A DNA stretch of 64,000 nucleotides from contig NC_018016.1 in the NCBI RefSeq assembly GCF_000265465.1, positions 124,001 through 188,000 of the forward strand. The letters run 5' to 3'. Below are positions 28,411-37,555 of the stretch, in pieces (positions within the stretch are counted from its first letter, which is position 1; each line of letters opens with the position of its first letter). The stretch comes from Ornithobacterium rhinotracheale DSM 15997 (GTDB taxonomy: Bacteria > Bacteroidota > Bacteroidia > Flavobacteriales > Weeksellaceae). Under the pieces are notes generated by a model. That model ran no database searches, was not told the origin of the DNA, and worked only from the letters and a program-made list of their open reading frames with translations. Position numbers and translations under genes: made by a program.

Positions 28411-28893
28411 TTAAAATTTCATGTAACCATATCCATTACAATTATCACACTCAACTGTACCTTCACCATCGCATTCATCACAATCATTTTCACCATCACC
28501 ATTACAATTATAACAAACTACAAAACCATCTGAACAAGACCTGCAATCATTGTAACCTCTCCCACTGCAAGAAAAACATCTTTCGTAACCATCACCTAAA
28601 CAAAACGAACATGTCTCATATTCACTATCTATGTAGTCGTATTCATACCCATCACCATGACAATAGATACATTCTTTTTTTCCTTTCCCCCAACAAAAAA
28701 TACATTCCTCTTCACTAGTCCCATCACACTCCGAACATATCAACCTACCTTCTCCATCACAAACATCACAGGTTAAGCTCCCTTCTCCATCACATTCAAA
28801 ACAGTCAATCTCCCCCTCTCCATAACAATAGTCACATTGAAATCTACATGATGTGATAAAAATTAAAACAGATAACAAAAAAAATTTTTCCAT
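28411..28893 (-). CDS. Cysteine-rich lipoprotein made of twelve CxxC repeats
   Basis: 160 residues: a lipoprotein signal (LIFITSCRF) and then twelve CxxC units separated by 6-16 residues, most in the form CxxCxGxG as in the DnaJ zinc-finger domain (for example CDYCYGEG, CDVCDGEG). The spacers are rich in Asp and Glu. There is no J domain, substrate-binding domain or other module, so almost the whole mature protein is the repeat. It may bind several zinc ions or act as a thiol buffer at the membrane; both are inference. The start is preceded closely by queE on the same strand. Confidence 0.75.
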   Translation of the reverse strand: MEKFFLLSVLIFITSCRFQCDYCYGEGEIDCFECDGEGSLTCDVCDGEGRLICSECDGTSEEECIFCWGKGKKECIYCHGDGYEYDYIDSEYETCSFCLGDGYERCFSCSGRGYNDCRSCSDGFVVCYNCNGDGENDCDECDGEGTVECDNCNGYGYMKF

Positions 28894-28913
28894 TTTTAGT
28901 TTAAATTAAATTC

Positions 28914-29561
28914 TTACGGAATACGCAACACTTTATGCGTTTGCAACGAAATTTTCCATTTTGGATTTTCCAAAATGTAATCAATGATTTTGGGCGTCAT
29001 TTCCTCTCGTTTGCTCCATTCGGGCTGAAGATAAAGCACGCAATCGGGCGAAACTTTTGCGGCGTATTCTTCGGCAAATTTAAAATCGTGGTGATTAAAA
29101 ACAATTACCTTCAACTCACTGGCTCGGTCTAGCACATCTTGCTTAGGCAACAATCGTTTTTTGGGCGAAAGGCAAATCCAATCTAGCGTTCCGCTTAACG
29201 AATGCGAGCCCGAAGTTTCAATATGGATTTTACAACCTTTTTCTTTTAATTTCTGGGTTAAATATTCCAAATTCCACATAAGTGGTTCCCCCCCTGTGAT
29301 TACAATCATTTTGGCGTATTTTGTGGCACGCTCCACCAGCTCATCTACGGGAGTGAGTGGGTGTTTGCTCGCGTCCCAACTTTCTTTGACATCGCACCAA
29401 TGGCACCCTACATCACAACCGCCTATGCGTATAAAGTAGGAGGCAGCTCCTGTGTGTGCTCCCTCGCCTTGCAGTGTGTAAAAATCTTCCATAATTGGCA
29501 AGAGTTTTCCAGCATTCATCAATTCGGTTTGTTCGGGTGTAAGTGATTGTACCATTAGCAT
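28914..29561 (-). CDS. queE: 7-carboxy-7-deazaguanine synthase
   Basis: A radical-SAM enzyme that contracts the pterin ring of 6-carboxytetrahydropterin on the path to preQ0 and queuosine. The [4Fe-4S] ligands are C49, C53 and C56 in GGCDVGCHWCDVKESW. DFYTLQGEGAHTG is the substrate/SAM entrance signature and IVITGGEPLMW the SAM-binding GGEP motif. Length 215 is right for QueE. Two near ATGs exist (29561 and 29555); the first is used. queA lies at 33362, but the two are not in one operon. Confidence 0.93.
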   Translation of the reverse strand: MLMVQSLTPEQTELMNAGKLLPIMEDFYTLQGEGAHTGAASYFIRIGGCDVGCHWCDVKESWDASKHPLTPVDELVERATKYAKMIVITGGEPLMWNLEYLTQKLKEKGCKIHIETSGSHSLSGTLDWICLSPKKRLLPKQDVLDRASELKVIVFNHHDFKFAEEYAAKVSPDCVLYLQPEWSKREEMTPKIIDYILENPKWKISLQTHKVLRIP

Positions 29562-29638
29562 TTATTTAAGCAAATAAAACGCACCAAAATCAGATTCTGG
29601 CACGCTTTACTTCATATTTTCGGGCGCAAAGTTACGAA

Positions 29639-30520
29639 TTATTTATTCAAATAAAATCTTTCGTACGCCAAAAGTGTATTTTCGAGCAACATAGCACGCG
29701 TCATAGGTCCTACGCCACCTGGCACGGGCGTAATAAATTCGCATTTAGGTGCTACTGCTTCATAATCCACATCGCCTACCAATTTGTAACCTTTTGGCGA
29801 TTCAGGATCTTCTACTCTATTGATGCCCACATCTACCACCGTTACGCCTTCTTTTACCATATCGGCTTTTAGAAATTCAGCTCGCCCCAATGCCGCAATA
29901 ATAATATCTGCATCTTTAGTAAACTTCTCCAAATCCTTGGTTCCGCTATGGCAAAGCGTTACGGTAGAGTTTCCTGGGTTTGTCTTTTCGCTCATTAGAA
30001 TACTCATCGGGCGTCCTACGATATGGCTTCGCCCAATTACTACACAATGCTTGCCTGCCGTAGGCACTTCGTAGCGTTTAAGCAATCTCATAATTCCGTA
30101 AGGTGTGGCTGGCAAAAAAGTTTCCATACCGAGCGTCATTCTTCCCACATTTTGCGGATGAAACCCGTCGACATCTTTTTTAGGATCTATGGCTAAAAGT
30201 ATTTTTTCTTCGTCTATATGCTTAGGCAAGGGCAATTGCACAATAAAACCATCAAGGGTTTCGTCTTGATTAAGTTCGTGGATTAAATCCAATAACTCTT
30301 GCTCGGTTATATTTTCATCTTTTTTGCACAAAGTGGACTGAAAGCCCACTTGCTCGCAGTCTTTGATTTTCATGCCCACATAGGCTTTGCTCGCAGGATT
30401 TTCGCCCACAAGTACTGCTGCCAAATGTGGCGCACGCTGATTTTGTGTGTATTCCGAAACCTTTTGTTTAATTTCGGCTTTGATTTCTTTGGCTAATTTG
30501 ATTCCGTCCAGTGTTTTCAT
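29639..30520 (-). CDS. folD: Bifunctional methylenetetrahydrofolate dehydrogenase/cyclohydrolase
   Basis: Interconverts 5,10-methylene-THF and 10-formyl-THF for one-carbon metabolism, with NADP. The substrate site includes SKAYVGMKIKDCEQVG with the catalytic Lys of the YxxxK motif, QLPLPKHID and the DVDGFHPQNVG loop. Rossmann elements are VVIGRSHIVGRPMS and DVGINRVEDP, and PVPGGVGPMTRAMLLENT ends the fold. At 293 residues it is complete. It has its own promoter (30540-30569) and ends about 75 bases before queE begins, on the same strand. Confidence 0.97.
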   Translation of the reverse strand: MKTLDGIKLAKEIKAEIKQKVSEYTQNQRAPHLAAVLVGENPASKAYVGMKIKDCEQVGFQSTLCKKDENITEQELLDLIHELNQDETLDGFIVQLPLPKHIDEEKILLAIDPKKDVDGFHPQNVGRMTLGMETFLPATPYGIMRLLKRYEVPTAGKHCVVIGRSHIVGRPMSILMSEKTNPGNSTVTLCHSGTKDLEKFTKDADIIIAALGRAEFLKADMVKEGVTVVDVGINRVEDPESPKGYKLVGDVDYEAVAPKCEFITPVPGGVGPMTRAMLLENTLLAYERFYLNK

Positions 30521-30539
30521 GATAAATTAGGATTACACA

Positions 30540-30569
30540 CAAATATAGTTTCTATTTCGCAAATCTCAA
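30540..30569 (-). promoter_or_regulatory. Bacteroidetes-type promoter of folD
   Basis: On the minus strand TTG (30567-30569), a 19-base spacer and TATATTTG (30540-30547), a near-ideal -33/-7 pair 20 bases before the ATG. Confidence 0.7.
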
Positions 30570-30636
30570 AAATTAGCTTTTTAAATCATTGGTGTTTGGA
30601 TGAAATTTAGTTTTCGCACATTAAGAGTTTTTGTAG

Positions 30637-30690
30637 AGATTCCAAATCAATATCGTAATGATAAAAATGCACCAAATTCTGTTTTTTAAT
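30637..30690. repeat. Degenerate copy of the dispersed palindromic repeat
   Basis: GAGATTCCAAATCAATATCGTAATGA-type sequence followed by ACCAAATTCTG and TTTTTTAATAAATC resembles the 22781 and 22930 units but with the palindrome broken. It lies in the 300-base gap upstream of folD, where I see nothing else beyond the folD promoter. Confidence 0.45.
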
Positions 30691-30820
30691 AAATCGCTCC
30701 GCCAAAAGTGTACTTAAAACAAATTAAAATATGATTCTTCTATGGGATTATAGTTTTTTACAATATAATTAACCCCAAATGTCATTTTTTATTGCTAATT
30801 TTAGCCGAAAATCAATTGAA

Positions 30821-31237
30821 ATGAAAAAATCAATCTACAAATTTAACCAAGTAAGACTTTATTTTTTTCTCTTTTTGGCTATCGTTTGGCTCCTGCTTTG
30901 TATTAGCTACATAATTCTTTCCGATTCTAGAATTTACATTTCAATTCTTTATCTAGTTTTAGGGCTTAATTATGGATTTTTATTCATTAAATATTATTTT
31001 TTCCCATATATTAAAATCGAAAACAATCATTTAATCTTCAGTAAATTCCCAACAAAAAATATTGATTTAAATCAAGTTACAACGCTTAAATATTTTGCAG
31101 GCGATTATGTTTTCGAAACCAACGAAGCCAAAGTTGTGATTCCTAAAAATAGTATCAAAAAAACACAAAGAGAGCGTTTTGAACATTTTTTCAAATCGAT
31201 TGAAAACGATTTGGCGCAAAAGCATTCTGTGCACTAA
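30821..31237 (+). CDS. Small membrane protein, PH-like tail (paralogue 3)
   Basis: 138 residues from ATG 30821 (MKKSIYKFNQVRLY); an ATG 42 bases upstream is possible but gives an opening unlike its paralogues. Two transmembrane helices at about 12-55 are followed by LNQVTTLKYFAGDYVF and VVIPKNSI, the same core as the tandem pair at 27244 and 27637. Separated from them by queE and folD and on the opposite strand, it may have been moved by an inversion or duplication. Function unknown. Confidence 0.6.
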   Translation: MKKSIYKFNQVRLYFFLFLAIVWLLLCISYIILSDSRIYISILYLVLGLNYGFLFIKYYFFPYIKIENNHLIFSKFPTKNIDLNQVTTLKYFAGDYVFETNEAKVVIPKNSIKKTQRERFEHFFKSIENDLAQKHSVH

Positions 31238-31249
31238 AATTTGATTTTG

Positions 31250-31257
31250 TACCTTTG
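31250..31257 (+). promoter_or_regulatory. -7 element upstream of ribF
   Basis: TACCTTTG matches TAnnTTTG, 19 bases before the ribF ATG. No clear -33 at standard spacing. Confidence 0.4.
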
Positions 31258-31276
31258 TGCAACATATTTTGTTTGA

Positions 31277-32206
31277 ATGAAAATTGTAGAAGGCATACAG
31301 CCCATTGCTGAATCTGAAAAACTTGTGCTCACGATCGGAATGTTCGATGGGGTGCACAAGGGGCACCAAAGCATTATTAATCAACTAAATAAAAGAGCTA
31401 AAGCTGTAAATGGGCATTCGGCATTGCTCACGCTCAATCCGCACCCGCGCCATGTGCTACAATCTGATTCGGATTTTAAACTTTTAAGTCCAATTGACGA
31501 AAAAATTCAGCTTTTAAAAAAATACAATCTGGATTATTTAATCATTCAGCCGTTTGATTTTGAATTTTCTCGTACTTCTTCGCTTGATTTTGTGAGAGAA
31601 TCGCTTGTGAAACAGCTAAATATTCATACGCTTATCATCGGGCACGATCATCAATTTGGAAGAAATCGCGCCGGCGATTTCCACCAATTGCAGGAACTTT
31701 CATCGCTCTACAATTTTGAGCTCAGTCAGCTCAAGGCGATTAAGGAAAACGAGAATCCAATTAGCTCGACCAAGGTGCGCAATGCACTGGCTGAGGGCAA
31801 TATAGCGTATGCAACACAAGCACTCGGCAGGTCGTATTCGCTTGAGGGCAAGGTGATTCATGGCGACAAAATCGGACGCACTTTAGGCTTCCCAACGGTG
31901 AATTTAGCCATAAATGATGAAAAACTTATTCCCAAAAACGGAGTGTATGGCGTGAATGTTTGGATCGATGGTCAAAAATTCCAAGGTTTAATGAATGTGG
32001 GAATTCGCCCTACGATTGAAGGAAAAAATCAGCGAATCGAAGTTTTTATTTTTGATTTTGAAGACAATTTGTACGAAAAAACATTAAAAGTTGAAATCCT
32101 AAACCGCATTCGCGACGAACAAAAATTTGACTCGCTCGAAGATCTGAAAGATCAAATCGCCAAAGATGTTTTGTTTTTTAAAAATTCGGAATTTTATTTG
32201 GGCTAA
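31277..32206 (+). CDS. ribF: Bifunctional riboflavin kinase/FMN adenylyltransferase
   Basis: Makes FMN and FAD from riboflavin. The N-terminal nucleotidyltransferase domain shows GMFDGVHKGHQSII (HxGH-type site) and SSTKVRNALAEGNI. The C-terminal flavokinase domain begins near residue 185 with GKVIHGDKIGRTLGFPTVNLAI and contains GVYGVNVWIDGQ and MNVGIRPTI. At 309 residues it is standard length. The FAD and FMN it makes would serve the flavoproteins in this window (RclA-like, YpdA, FabK-like), though no operon link exists. Confidence 0.95.
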   Translation: MKIVEGIQPIAESEKLVLTIGMFDGVHKGHQSIINQLNKRAKAVNGHSALLTLNPHPRHVLQSDSDFKLLSPIDEKIQLLKKYNLDYLIIQPFDFEFSRTSSLDFVRESLVKQLNIHTLIIGHDHQFGRNRAGDFHQLQELSSLYNFELSQLKAIKENENPISSTKVRNALAEGNIAYATQALGRSYSLEGKVIHGDKIGRTLGFPTVNLAINDEKLIPKNGVYGVNVWIDGQKFQGLMNVGIRPTIEGKNQRIEVFIFDFEDNLYEKTLKVEILNRIRDEQKFDSLEDLKDQIAKDVLFFKNSEFYLG

Positions 32207-32284
32207 ATTTTTCGGGGTGAAATTTCAATAATTCAGTTAATTTTCATAGCTTTATAAAATGTATTAAAATCTCATTTTTTAGTT

Positions 32285-33022
32285 ATGAAAGTAAATAAGC
32301 TTACTTCCGTTTTTCTTGCGTTTTGCAGTTTTTCAGCTTTTGGACAAAAAACTGATTTTCAAAATTTAAGTAGTAACAACCAAGCATTGCTCATCGCTGA
32401 AAATCAAGATAGTCTCCAGATCAACGGAAGGACTTATTATTTCAAAATGTCTCCTATTTCCTATTTAAAGGAAAACGCTACAATTTTGTGCGACAAACCT
32501 TTAAATAAAAATTACTACACCAATTGGAGCGTAGAGAAAAATCAATTATATATCAGCAAAATTACGCCCGTGGAAAGTTATTGTGGCGAAAATTTGTACA
32601 CCGAAAAAAATGAAATTGCACGAGAAAAATTAGCCCAATTCACAAATTCTGATTTCAATAAACAAGGGCTACTACCTGCCAAATGGGTAAATGGCGAATT
32701 TCTAGTGTATAAATTCCCCATCAATCTCAACGAGGCTTGGACTTTGAGAATAAATGCTGTTTCAAGAGAAAACGAAGCGATTTACCAAAAAAGCATTGCA
32801 AATCAACAAGAAGTGTGGGTGGCTAATTTCAAAAATGGAAGTTTAGTTTCGTTCAAAAGAGATAAAAATCTTGAAAACAAATTGAAAAGAGCATTAAACA
32901 AACCTATCAACGAAATAAGTACCGAAGACTTAAACGCTCTCATCGAACGCTTGCCCAAAACCGATGATTATAAATTTGCCATAGAACAATTGCGCGAATA
33001 TATAAAACAAAAAAAGGGATAA
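32285..33022 (+). CDS. Secreted protein of unknown function
   Basis: 245 residues with a Sec signal (LTSVFLAFCSFSAFGQ). The mature part has two Cys in the first half (ILCDKPLN and SYCGENLY) that could pair, a repeated aromatic pattern, and a Lys-rich C-terminal helix ending KQKKG. No domain recognised. Such short exported proteins are common in Flavobacteriia. ATG 32285 is supported by the well formed signal peptide. Confidence 0.6.
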   Translation: MKVNKLTSVFLAFCSFSAFGQKTDFQNLSSNNQALLIAENQDSLQINGRTYYFKMSPISYLKENATILCDKPLNKNYYTNWSVEKNQLYISKITPVESYCGENLYTEKNEIAREKLAQFTNSDFNKQGLLPAKWVNGEFLVYKFPINLNEAWTLRINAVSRENEAIYQKSIANQQEVWVANFKNGSLVSFKRDKNLENKLKRALNKPINEISTEDLNALIERLPKTDDYKFAIEQLREYIKQKKG

Positions 33023-33082
33023 AAACCCTCCAAAATTTGATTTTTCAAGGATTTAAAGTACATTTAAACCCAAATTAAATGT

Positions 33083-33271
33083 ATGAAAGATTATAGCAAC
33101 CGTTTCATTATCATCAGCACGCTTGTAGCGATGGTGGCTCTGTATTTATTTTTTATCAACAAAGAAGAAGTATCTCAAGATTTGGCAATCATGAATGCCT
33201 TGGGCGGCGGCGCGGGAATGGCAATTGGGCTCATTATTTACCGAAAAATATTAAGAAATAACAATTCTTAA
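33083..33271 (+). CDS. Small two-helix membrane protein
   Basis: 62 residues with two hydrophobic helices (IIISTLVAMVALYLFF and a Gly-rich NALGGGAGMAIGLIIY) joined by a short acidic loop. Codon use and the clean ATG near an AAATT-rich leader support a real gene. It resembles small flavobacterial inner-membrane proteins of no known function. It lies 60 bases after the secreted protein gene. Confidence 0.5.
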   Translation: MKDYSNRFIIISTLVAMVALYLFFINKEEVSQDLAIMNALGGGAGMAIGLIIYRKILRNNNS

Positions 33272-33291
33272 ATTTATTTAATACAAAAAAC

Positions 33292-33323
33292 TTGACAACC
33301 GCCCTATTTAGTTTGTATATTTG
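33292..33323 (+). promoter_or_regulatory. Bacteroidetes-type promoter of queA
   Basis: TTG (33292-33294, within CTTGACA), a 21-base spacer and TATATTTG (33316-33323). The ATG is at 33362. The queA-rlmN-lipoprotein set probably reads from here. Confidence 0.7.
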
Positions 33324-33361
33324 CCCGATTTACTTTTTAAAATTATAGAAAAATACAAATA

Positions 33362-34411
33362 ATGAAAACATCTGATTTTGATTTCAAATTACCCGAAAAA
33401 TTACTTGCAGACCGTCCTTCACGCTTCAGAGACGAAGCAAAATTGATGGTGCTTCATCGTGATACTCAAACCATTGAGCACAGAGAATTCAAAGATTTAA
33501 TTGAATATTTTGACGAAGATGATGTTTTGATTAGAAACAACACCAAGGTGTTCCCTGCAAGATTATACGGAAATAAAGAAAAAACTGGTGCCAAAATCGA
33601 GGTTTTCTTGCTCAGAGAACTTGACCCAGAAACTAGATTGTGGGATGTTTTGGTAGATCCTGCAAGAAAAATCAGAATTGGTAATAAACTTTTCTTTGGA
33701 GATGATGATAGTTTAGTCGCTGAAGTAGTAGATAACACAACTTCTCGTGGTAGAACTTTGCGTTTCCTTTTTGATGGAAATTACGAAGAATACCGTGCAA
33801 AATTAAAAGAATTGGGGACTACTCCACTTCCTAAATACATTAAGCGTGAGGCAGATAAAGAAGATGAAGAAAGATACCAAACTATCTATGCAACAGAAGA
33901 AGGAGCTGTGGCTGCTCCTACTGCGGGGTTGCACTTCTCCAAACATTTGCTTAAAAGACTAGAAATTAAAGGTGTAGATTTCGCTGAAATTACATTGCAT
34001 GTAGGATTAGGCACCTTCTCTCCTGTACAAGTGGAGGATTTAACTAAACATAAAATGGAATCTGAACGCGTAATCATTCCAGCATCTACTGCCGATCGTG
34101 TAAACAAAGCACTAGAAGATGGAAAACGCGTGTGTGCCGTAGGTACTACTTCTATGCGTGCAATTGAATCTGCCGTATCTGCCAATAAACGATTGAACCC
34201 ATACGAAGGCTGGACTAATAAATACATTCACCCGCCATACGATTTCAGTATTGCAAACTGTATGGTTACCAATTTCCATACACCAAAATCAACTTTATTG
34301 ATGATGATTTCTGCTTTTGCTGGACATGATTTTGTGATGAAAGCCTACAAAGAGGCAGTGAAAAAAGAATACAAATTCTATTCTTACGGAGACGCAATGT
34401 TAATTTTATAA
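33362..34411 (+). CDS. queA: S-adenosylmethionine:tRNA ribosyltransferase-isomerase
   Basis: Adds the epoxycyclopentane precursor to preQ1 in tRNA, the penultimate queuosine step, using SAM as ribosyl donor. [18 protein letters not shown] at the start, [30 protein letters not shown] and [10 protein letters not shown] are family signatures, and [16 protein letters not shown] ends the core. Length 349 is normal. The next gene, rlmN, starts 7 bases after the stop, so both RNA-modification genes share a transcript. Confidence 0.96.
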   Translation: MKTSDFDFKLPEKLLADRPSRFRDEAKLMVLHRDTQTIEHREFKDLIEYFDEDDVLIRNNTKVFPARLYGNKEKTGAKIEVFLLRELDPETRLWDVLVDPARKIRIGNKLFFGDDDSLVAEVVDNTTSRGRTLRFLFDGNYEEYRAKLKELGTTPLPKYIKREADKEDEERYQTIYATEEGAVAAPTAGLHFSKHLLKRLEIKGVDFAEITLHVGLGTFSPVQVEDLTKHKMESERVIIPASTADRVNKALEDGKRVCAVGTTSMRAIESAVSANKRLNPYEGWTNKYIHPPYDFSIANCMVTNFHTPKSTLLMMISAFAGHDFVMKAYKEAVKKEYKFYSYGDAMLIL

Positions 34412-34418
34412 TTATCCA

Positions 34419-35483
34419 TTGAGCCAAAGTAAAAAAGACATAAGAAAATTAAGTCTCCAAGAGATTCAAGATTTTATCGTTTCTCATGGGGAAAAAGCTT
34501 TCAGGGCTAAACAGATTTATGAATGGCTCTGGAACAAAAATGCACATACTTTTGAGCAAATGAGCAGTCTTTCCAAGGAATTACGCTCTTTGCTCGATGA
34601 GCATTTTGTGATTCAGCCTATACGAGTGGAGGAACACCAAAAAAGTGAAGATGGCACCATCAAAAATGCCATTAAGCTTTTTGACAACAATGTAGTAGAA
34701 TCCGTTTTGATCCCAACTGAAAAGCGAACCACTGCCTGCGTTTCGTCGCAAGTGGGTTGCAGCTTGGATTGTAATTTCTGTGCCACGGCAAAACTTATGC
34801 GTATGCGTAACCTTAATGTGGCAGAAATCGTGGATCAAGTGGCTTTAATCGACCAGCAAAGTAGAGAGAATTATGGAATTCCACTCAGCAATATCGTGTA
34901 TATGGGCATGGGAGAGCCACTTTTAAACTACAACAATGTGGTGGATTCGATTAGAAAAATCACAACGCCATTCCCAAACGGGCTCGGAATGTCTCCGCGT
35001 AGAATCACCGTTTCAACTTCGGGGATTCCCAAAATGATTAAAAAATTAGCCGATGAGAATTTAAAAGTGGGCTTGGCACTTTCGCTTCACTCAGCCATTG
35101 AGGAAAAACGGAACCAAATCATGCCCTTTAGTCATAAATTCCCATTGACCGAAATTTTAGAAAGTTTGCAATATTGGTACGACAAAACCAAAAGCCGAAT
35201 CACGCTCGAGTACATCATCTGGAAAAATGTAAACGATACGCCTGAAGATGTAAAAGCACTCGTAAAATTCTGCAAAAAAGTGCCGACTAAAGTAAACTTA
35301 ATTGAATACAACAGCATTGGCGATGATAAATTTGCTCAAGCTCCTGAAGATGTGACTAATATGTATATCCAAGCACTTGAGAACGAAAATATCATTGTAA
35401 ATGTTCGCCGTAGTCGTGGTAAAGATATTGATGCCGCTTGCGGACAATTAGCCAATAAGAATAAAATTGCCCAAAACCTATGA
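34419..35483 (+). CDS. rlmN: Dual-specificity 23S rRNA/tRNA adenine-C2 methyltransferase
   Basis: A radical-SAM enzyme that methylates A2503 of 23S rRNA and A37 of some tRNAs, using an mCys intermediate. Cluster ligands are C114, C118 and C121 in GCSLDCNFCATAK, and the methyl-carrying Cys is C341 in DIDAACGQLANKN. GMGEPLLNYNNV is the SAM-binding GEP motif. The start is a TTG at 34419 (MSQSKKDIRKLSLQEI); no ATG or GTG gives a better opening, so a rare start codon is likely. The stop overlaps the next ATG by 4 bases (ATGA). Confidence 0.95.
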   Translation: MSQSKKDIRKLSLQEIQDFIVSHGEKAFRAKQIYEWLWNKNAHTFEQMSSLSKELRSLLDEHFVIQPIRVEEHQKSEDGTIKNAIKLFDNNVVESVLIPTEKRTTACVSSQVGCSLDCNFCATAKLMRMRNLNVAEIVDQVALIDQQSRENYGIPLSNIVYMGMGEPLLNYNNVVDSIRKITTPFPNGLGMSPRRITVSTSGIPKMIKKLADENLKVGLALSLHSAIEEKRNQIMPFSHKFPLTEILESLQYWYDKTKSRITLEYIIWKNVNDTPEDVKALVKFCKKVPTKVNLIEYNSIGDDKFAQAPEDVTNMYIQALENENIIVNVRRSRGKDIDAACGQLANKNKIAQNL

Positions 35484-36397
35484 GAAAATTTAGCCTAATC
35501 CTTTTAGTTTTAATCATTTTACAATCTTGTGCCTCACAAAAAGATGTGCAAACGCACAAAGATTTTGAAATGACTGAAAAAATTCTTTTGCCTGAAAAAA
35601 TCGATGAAATTTCAGGTTTGGAAATCTACAACAATCTTTTTTGGGGAATTAACGACAGTGGCGGAGAAGCTGAAATCTATGGTTTCAATCCAAGCACCCC
35701 TGCCGAAATCCAAAAAACAGTAGCCATAAGCAATGCTAAAAATAAGGATTGGGAAGAAATTGCCATGAGCGACTCTCTCGTTTTCGTGGGAGAATTTGGG
35801 AACAATTACGGAAATCGTAAGGATTTAAAAATCTTTTATTTCGATAAAAATTTACTGAACAATCCTGAATCAAACTTTAGCGTAACAGCAGATACGATAA
35901 ACTTTTTTTACCCAGAACAAAAAGACTACAACCCGTTGCCTCACAAGCACGATTTTGATACCGAAGCTATGTTCTATTTTGGTGGAAAAATCCATGTGTT
36001 TACCAAAGAATGGCAAAGTGCAAAAACACATCACTACACGCTCGATGTCTTAAAAGGAAAGCAACCCGCTTGGCTTGTTGAGGAATACAATACAGGATTT
36101 CTGATTACTGGTGCCGATGCAAAGCTGATAGATGGAAAATTACACATTGCATTTGTGGGCTACACCAGAAGCGGAAAAGTGTATTTGCTTATGGGAGAAG
36201 CCGATCCTAATACGCCAGATTTTAAATTCATGACACACGGTAAATTCAAAAAATACCATTTAGGATTTTCTGGAAATTTGGGGCAAGTAGAAGGCGTGAA
36301 AATTGTTTCGGACAAGAAAGTTTGGGTGAGTGCAGAAAGATTTAAACAAAAAATTTATAATTCACCACAAAACATCACCAGTTTTCAGCTAAAATAA
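35480..36397 (+). CDS. Lipoprotein, beta-propeller-like (SdiA-regulated/esterase-like family)
   Basis: 305 residues with a lipobox (LQSCASQ). The mature part reads KIDEISGLEIYNNLFWGINDSGGEAEIYGF (start quoted in part) and repeats of the type LKIFYFD and GKLHIAFVGYT, a pattern seen in SdiA-regulated-like and phytase-esterase-like beta-propeller lipoproteins. No active site can be named. Translation is coupled to rlmN by the ATGA overlap. Likely an outer-membrane lipoprotein; ligand unknown. Confidence 0.65.
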   Translation: MRKFSLILLVLIILQSCASQKDVQTHKDFEMTEKILLPEKIDEISGLEIYNNLFWGINDSGGEAEIYGFNPSTPAEIQKTVAISNAKNKDWEEIAMSDSLVFVGEFGNNYGNRKDLKIFYFDKNLLNNPESNFSVTADTINFFYPEQKDYNPLPHKHDFDTEAMFYFGGKIHVFTKEWQSAKTHHYTLDVLKGKQPAWLVEEYNTGFLITGADAKLIDGKLHIAFVGYTRSGKVYLLMGEADPNTPDFKFMTHGKFKKYHLGFSGNLGQVEGVKIVSDKKVWVSAERFKQKIYNSPQNITSFQLK

Positions 36398-36443
36398 AAT
36401 TTGCTTATATTTAGCCGATTTTTAACCCATAGCCATTTAATTA

Positions 36444-37421
36444 GTGACTAAAATAATCGATAAAATAAAGAATCCCATCTCCGAAGAGATGAATATTTTT
36501 GAGGATAAATTCTATCGCTCGATGAAGACGAATGTGTCTCTACTCGATCGAATCATGCAATTTATCGTTCGCCGAAAAGGAAAACAAATGAGACCTATGT
36601 TTGTGTTTCTAACGGCAAAACTCATAGGCAAAACAACCGAACGCACCTATCGTGGTGCCTCGATGATTGAGCTAATCCACACCGCCTCGCTTGTGCACGA
36701 CGATGTGGTAGACGATAGCAATATGCGCCGAGGATTCTTCTCAATCAACGCCTTGTGGAAAAATAAAATTGCCGTTTTGGTGGGCGATTATTTATTGTCT
36801 AAAAGTGTGCTTTTGGCTACCGAAAATACCGATTTTGATCTGCTCATGGTAGTTTCCAATGCCATACGAGAGATGAGCGAGGGCGAATTGCTACAAATCG
36901 AAAAAGCAAAAAAATTAGACATCACAGAAGAAGTTTATTTTGAAATCATTCGCCAGAAAACAGCTGCTTTGATTTCTGCTTGTTGCGAAATCGGGGCTCG
37001 CTCGGTAGGAGCTGATGAAGAAGTGGCAAAAAAAATGTACCGTTTTGGGGAATTAGTCGGTATTGCATTTCAGATTAAAGATGACCTATTCGACTACACC
37101 AATACCAACATCATCGGGAAGCCCATCGGGATTGACATCAAGGAACAAAAAATGACTTTGCCTTTGATTTACAGTATTAATACAGCATCTCCTAGCGAGA
37201 AAAGATGGCTAATCCGTTCAGTGAAAAAATACAATAAAGACAAAAATCGTGTGCGCGAAGTTATAGAATATGTGAAAAATCACGGCGGACTAAATTACTC
37301 GGAGCAAGTAATGTACGATTATCGCGACCGCGCACTTAGGATTTTAGATGATTTTGAGGATTCTCCTGCCAAAGATTCGCTCAAGACTTTGCTAAACTAT
37401 GTGGTGGAAAGGAAACATTAA
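36444..37421 (+). CDS. Polyprenyl diphosphate synthase
   Basis: An all-trans prenyltransferase that extends isopentenyl units for quinone side chains. The first Asp-rich motif is LVHDDVVDDSNMRRG and the second is QIKDDLFDY, with KGKQMRPMFVF at the usual IPP site. At 325 residues it is of the long-chain (HepT/IspB) type, so it may make the menaquinone tail used with the menC-menE products here; that link is inference. The start is GTG 36444 (MTKIIDKIKNPI), since no ATG fits before the conserved block. Confidence 0.93.
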   Translation: MTKIIDKIKNPISEEMNIFEDKFYRSMKTNVSLLDRIMQFIVRRKGKQMRPMFVFLTAKLIGKTTERTYRGASMIELIHTASLVHDDVVDDSNMRRGFFSINALWKNKIAVLVGDYLLSKSVLLATENTDFDLLMVVSNAIREMSEGELLQIEKAKKLDITEEVYFEIIRQKTAALISACCEIGARSVGADEEVAKKMYRFGELVGIAFQIKDDLFDYTNTNIIGKPIGIDIKEQKMTLPLIYSINTASPSEKRWLIRSVKKYNKDKNRVREVIEYVKNHGGLNYSEQVMYDYRDRALRILDDFEDSPAKDSLKTLLNYVVERKH

Positions 37422-37555
37422 AAAATTGAATTTTTAATCATTTTTATTGCACTTCTATCTAAAATAAATTCCTTTAGAAACATAAAAATTTTGTAAATTA
37501 GCACATTGAATCTAATCGTGAGTTTTTATTTAAAATTTACGGATAATTTGACTAT

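Noticed and set aside
28411-28893. Repeated units at the DNA level that could suggest a CRISPR-like array
   Set aside because: The repetition follows codon phase and CxxC spacing; there are no conserved repeats with unique spacers.
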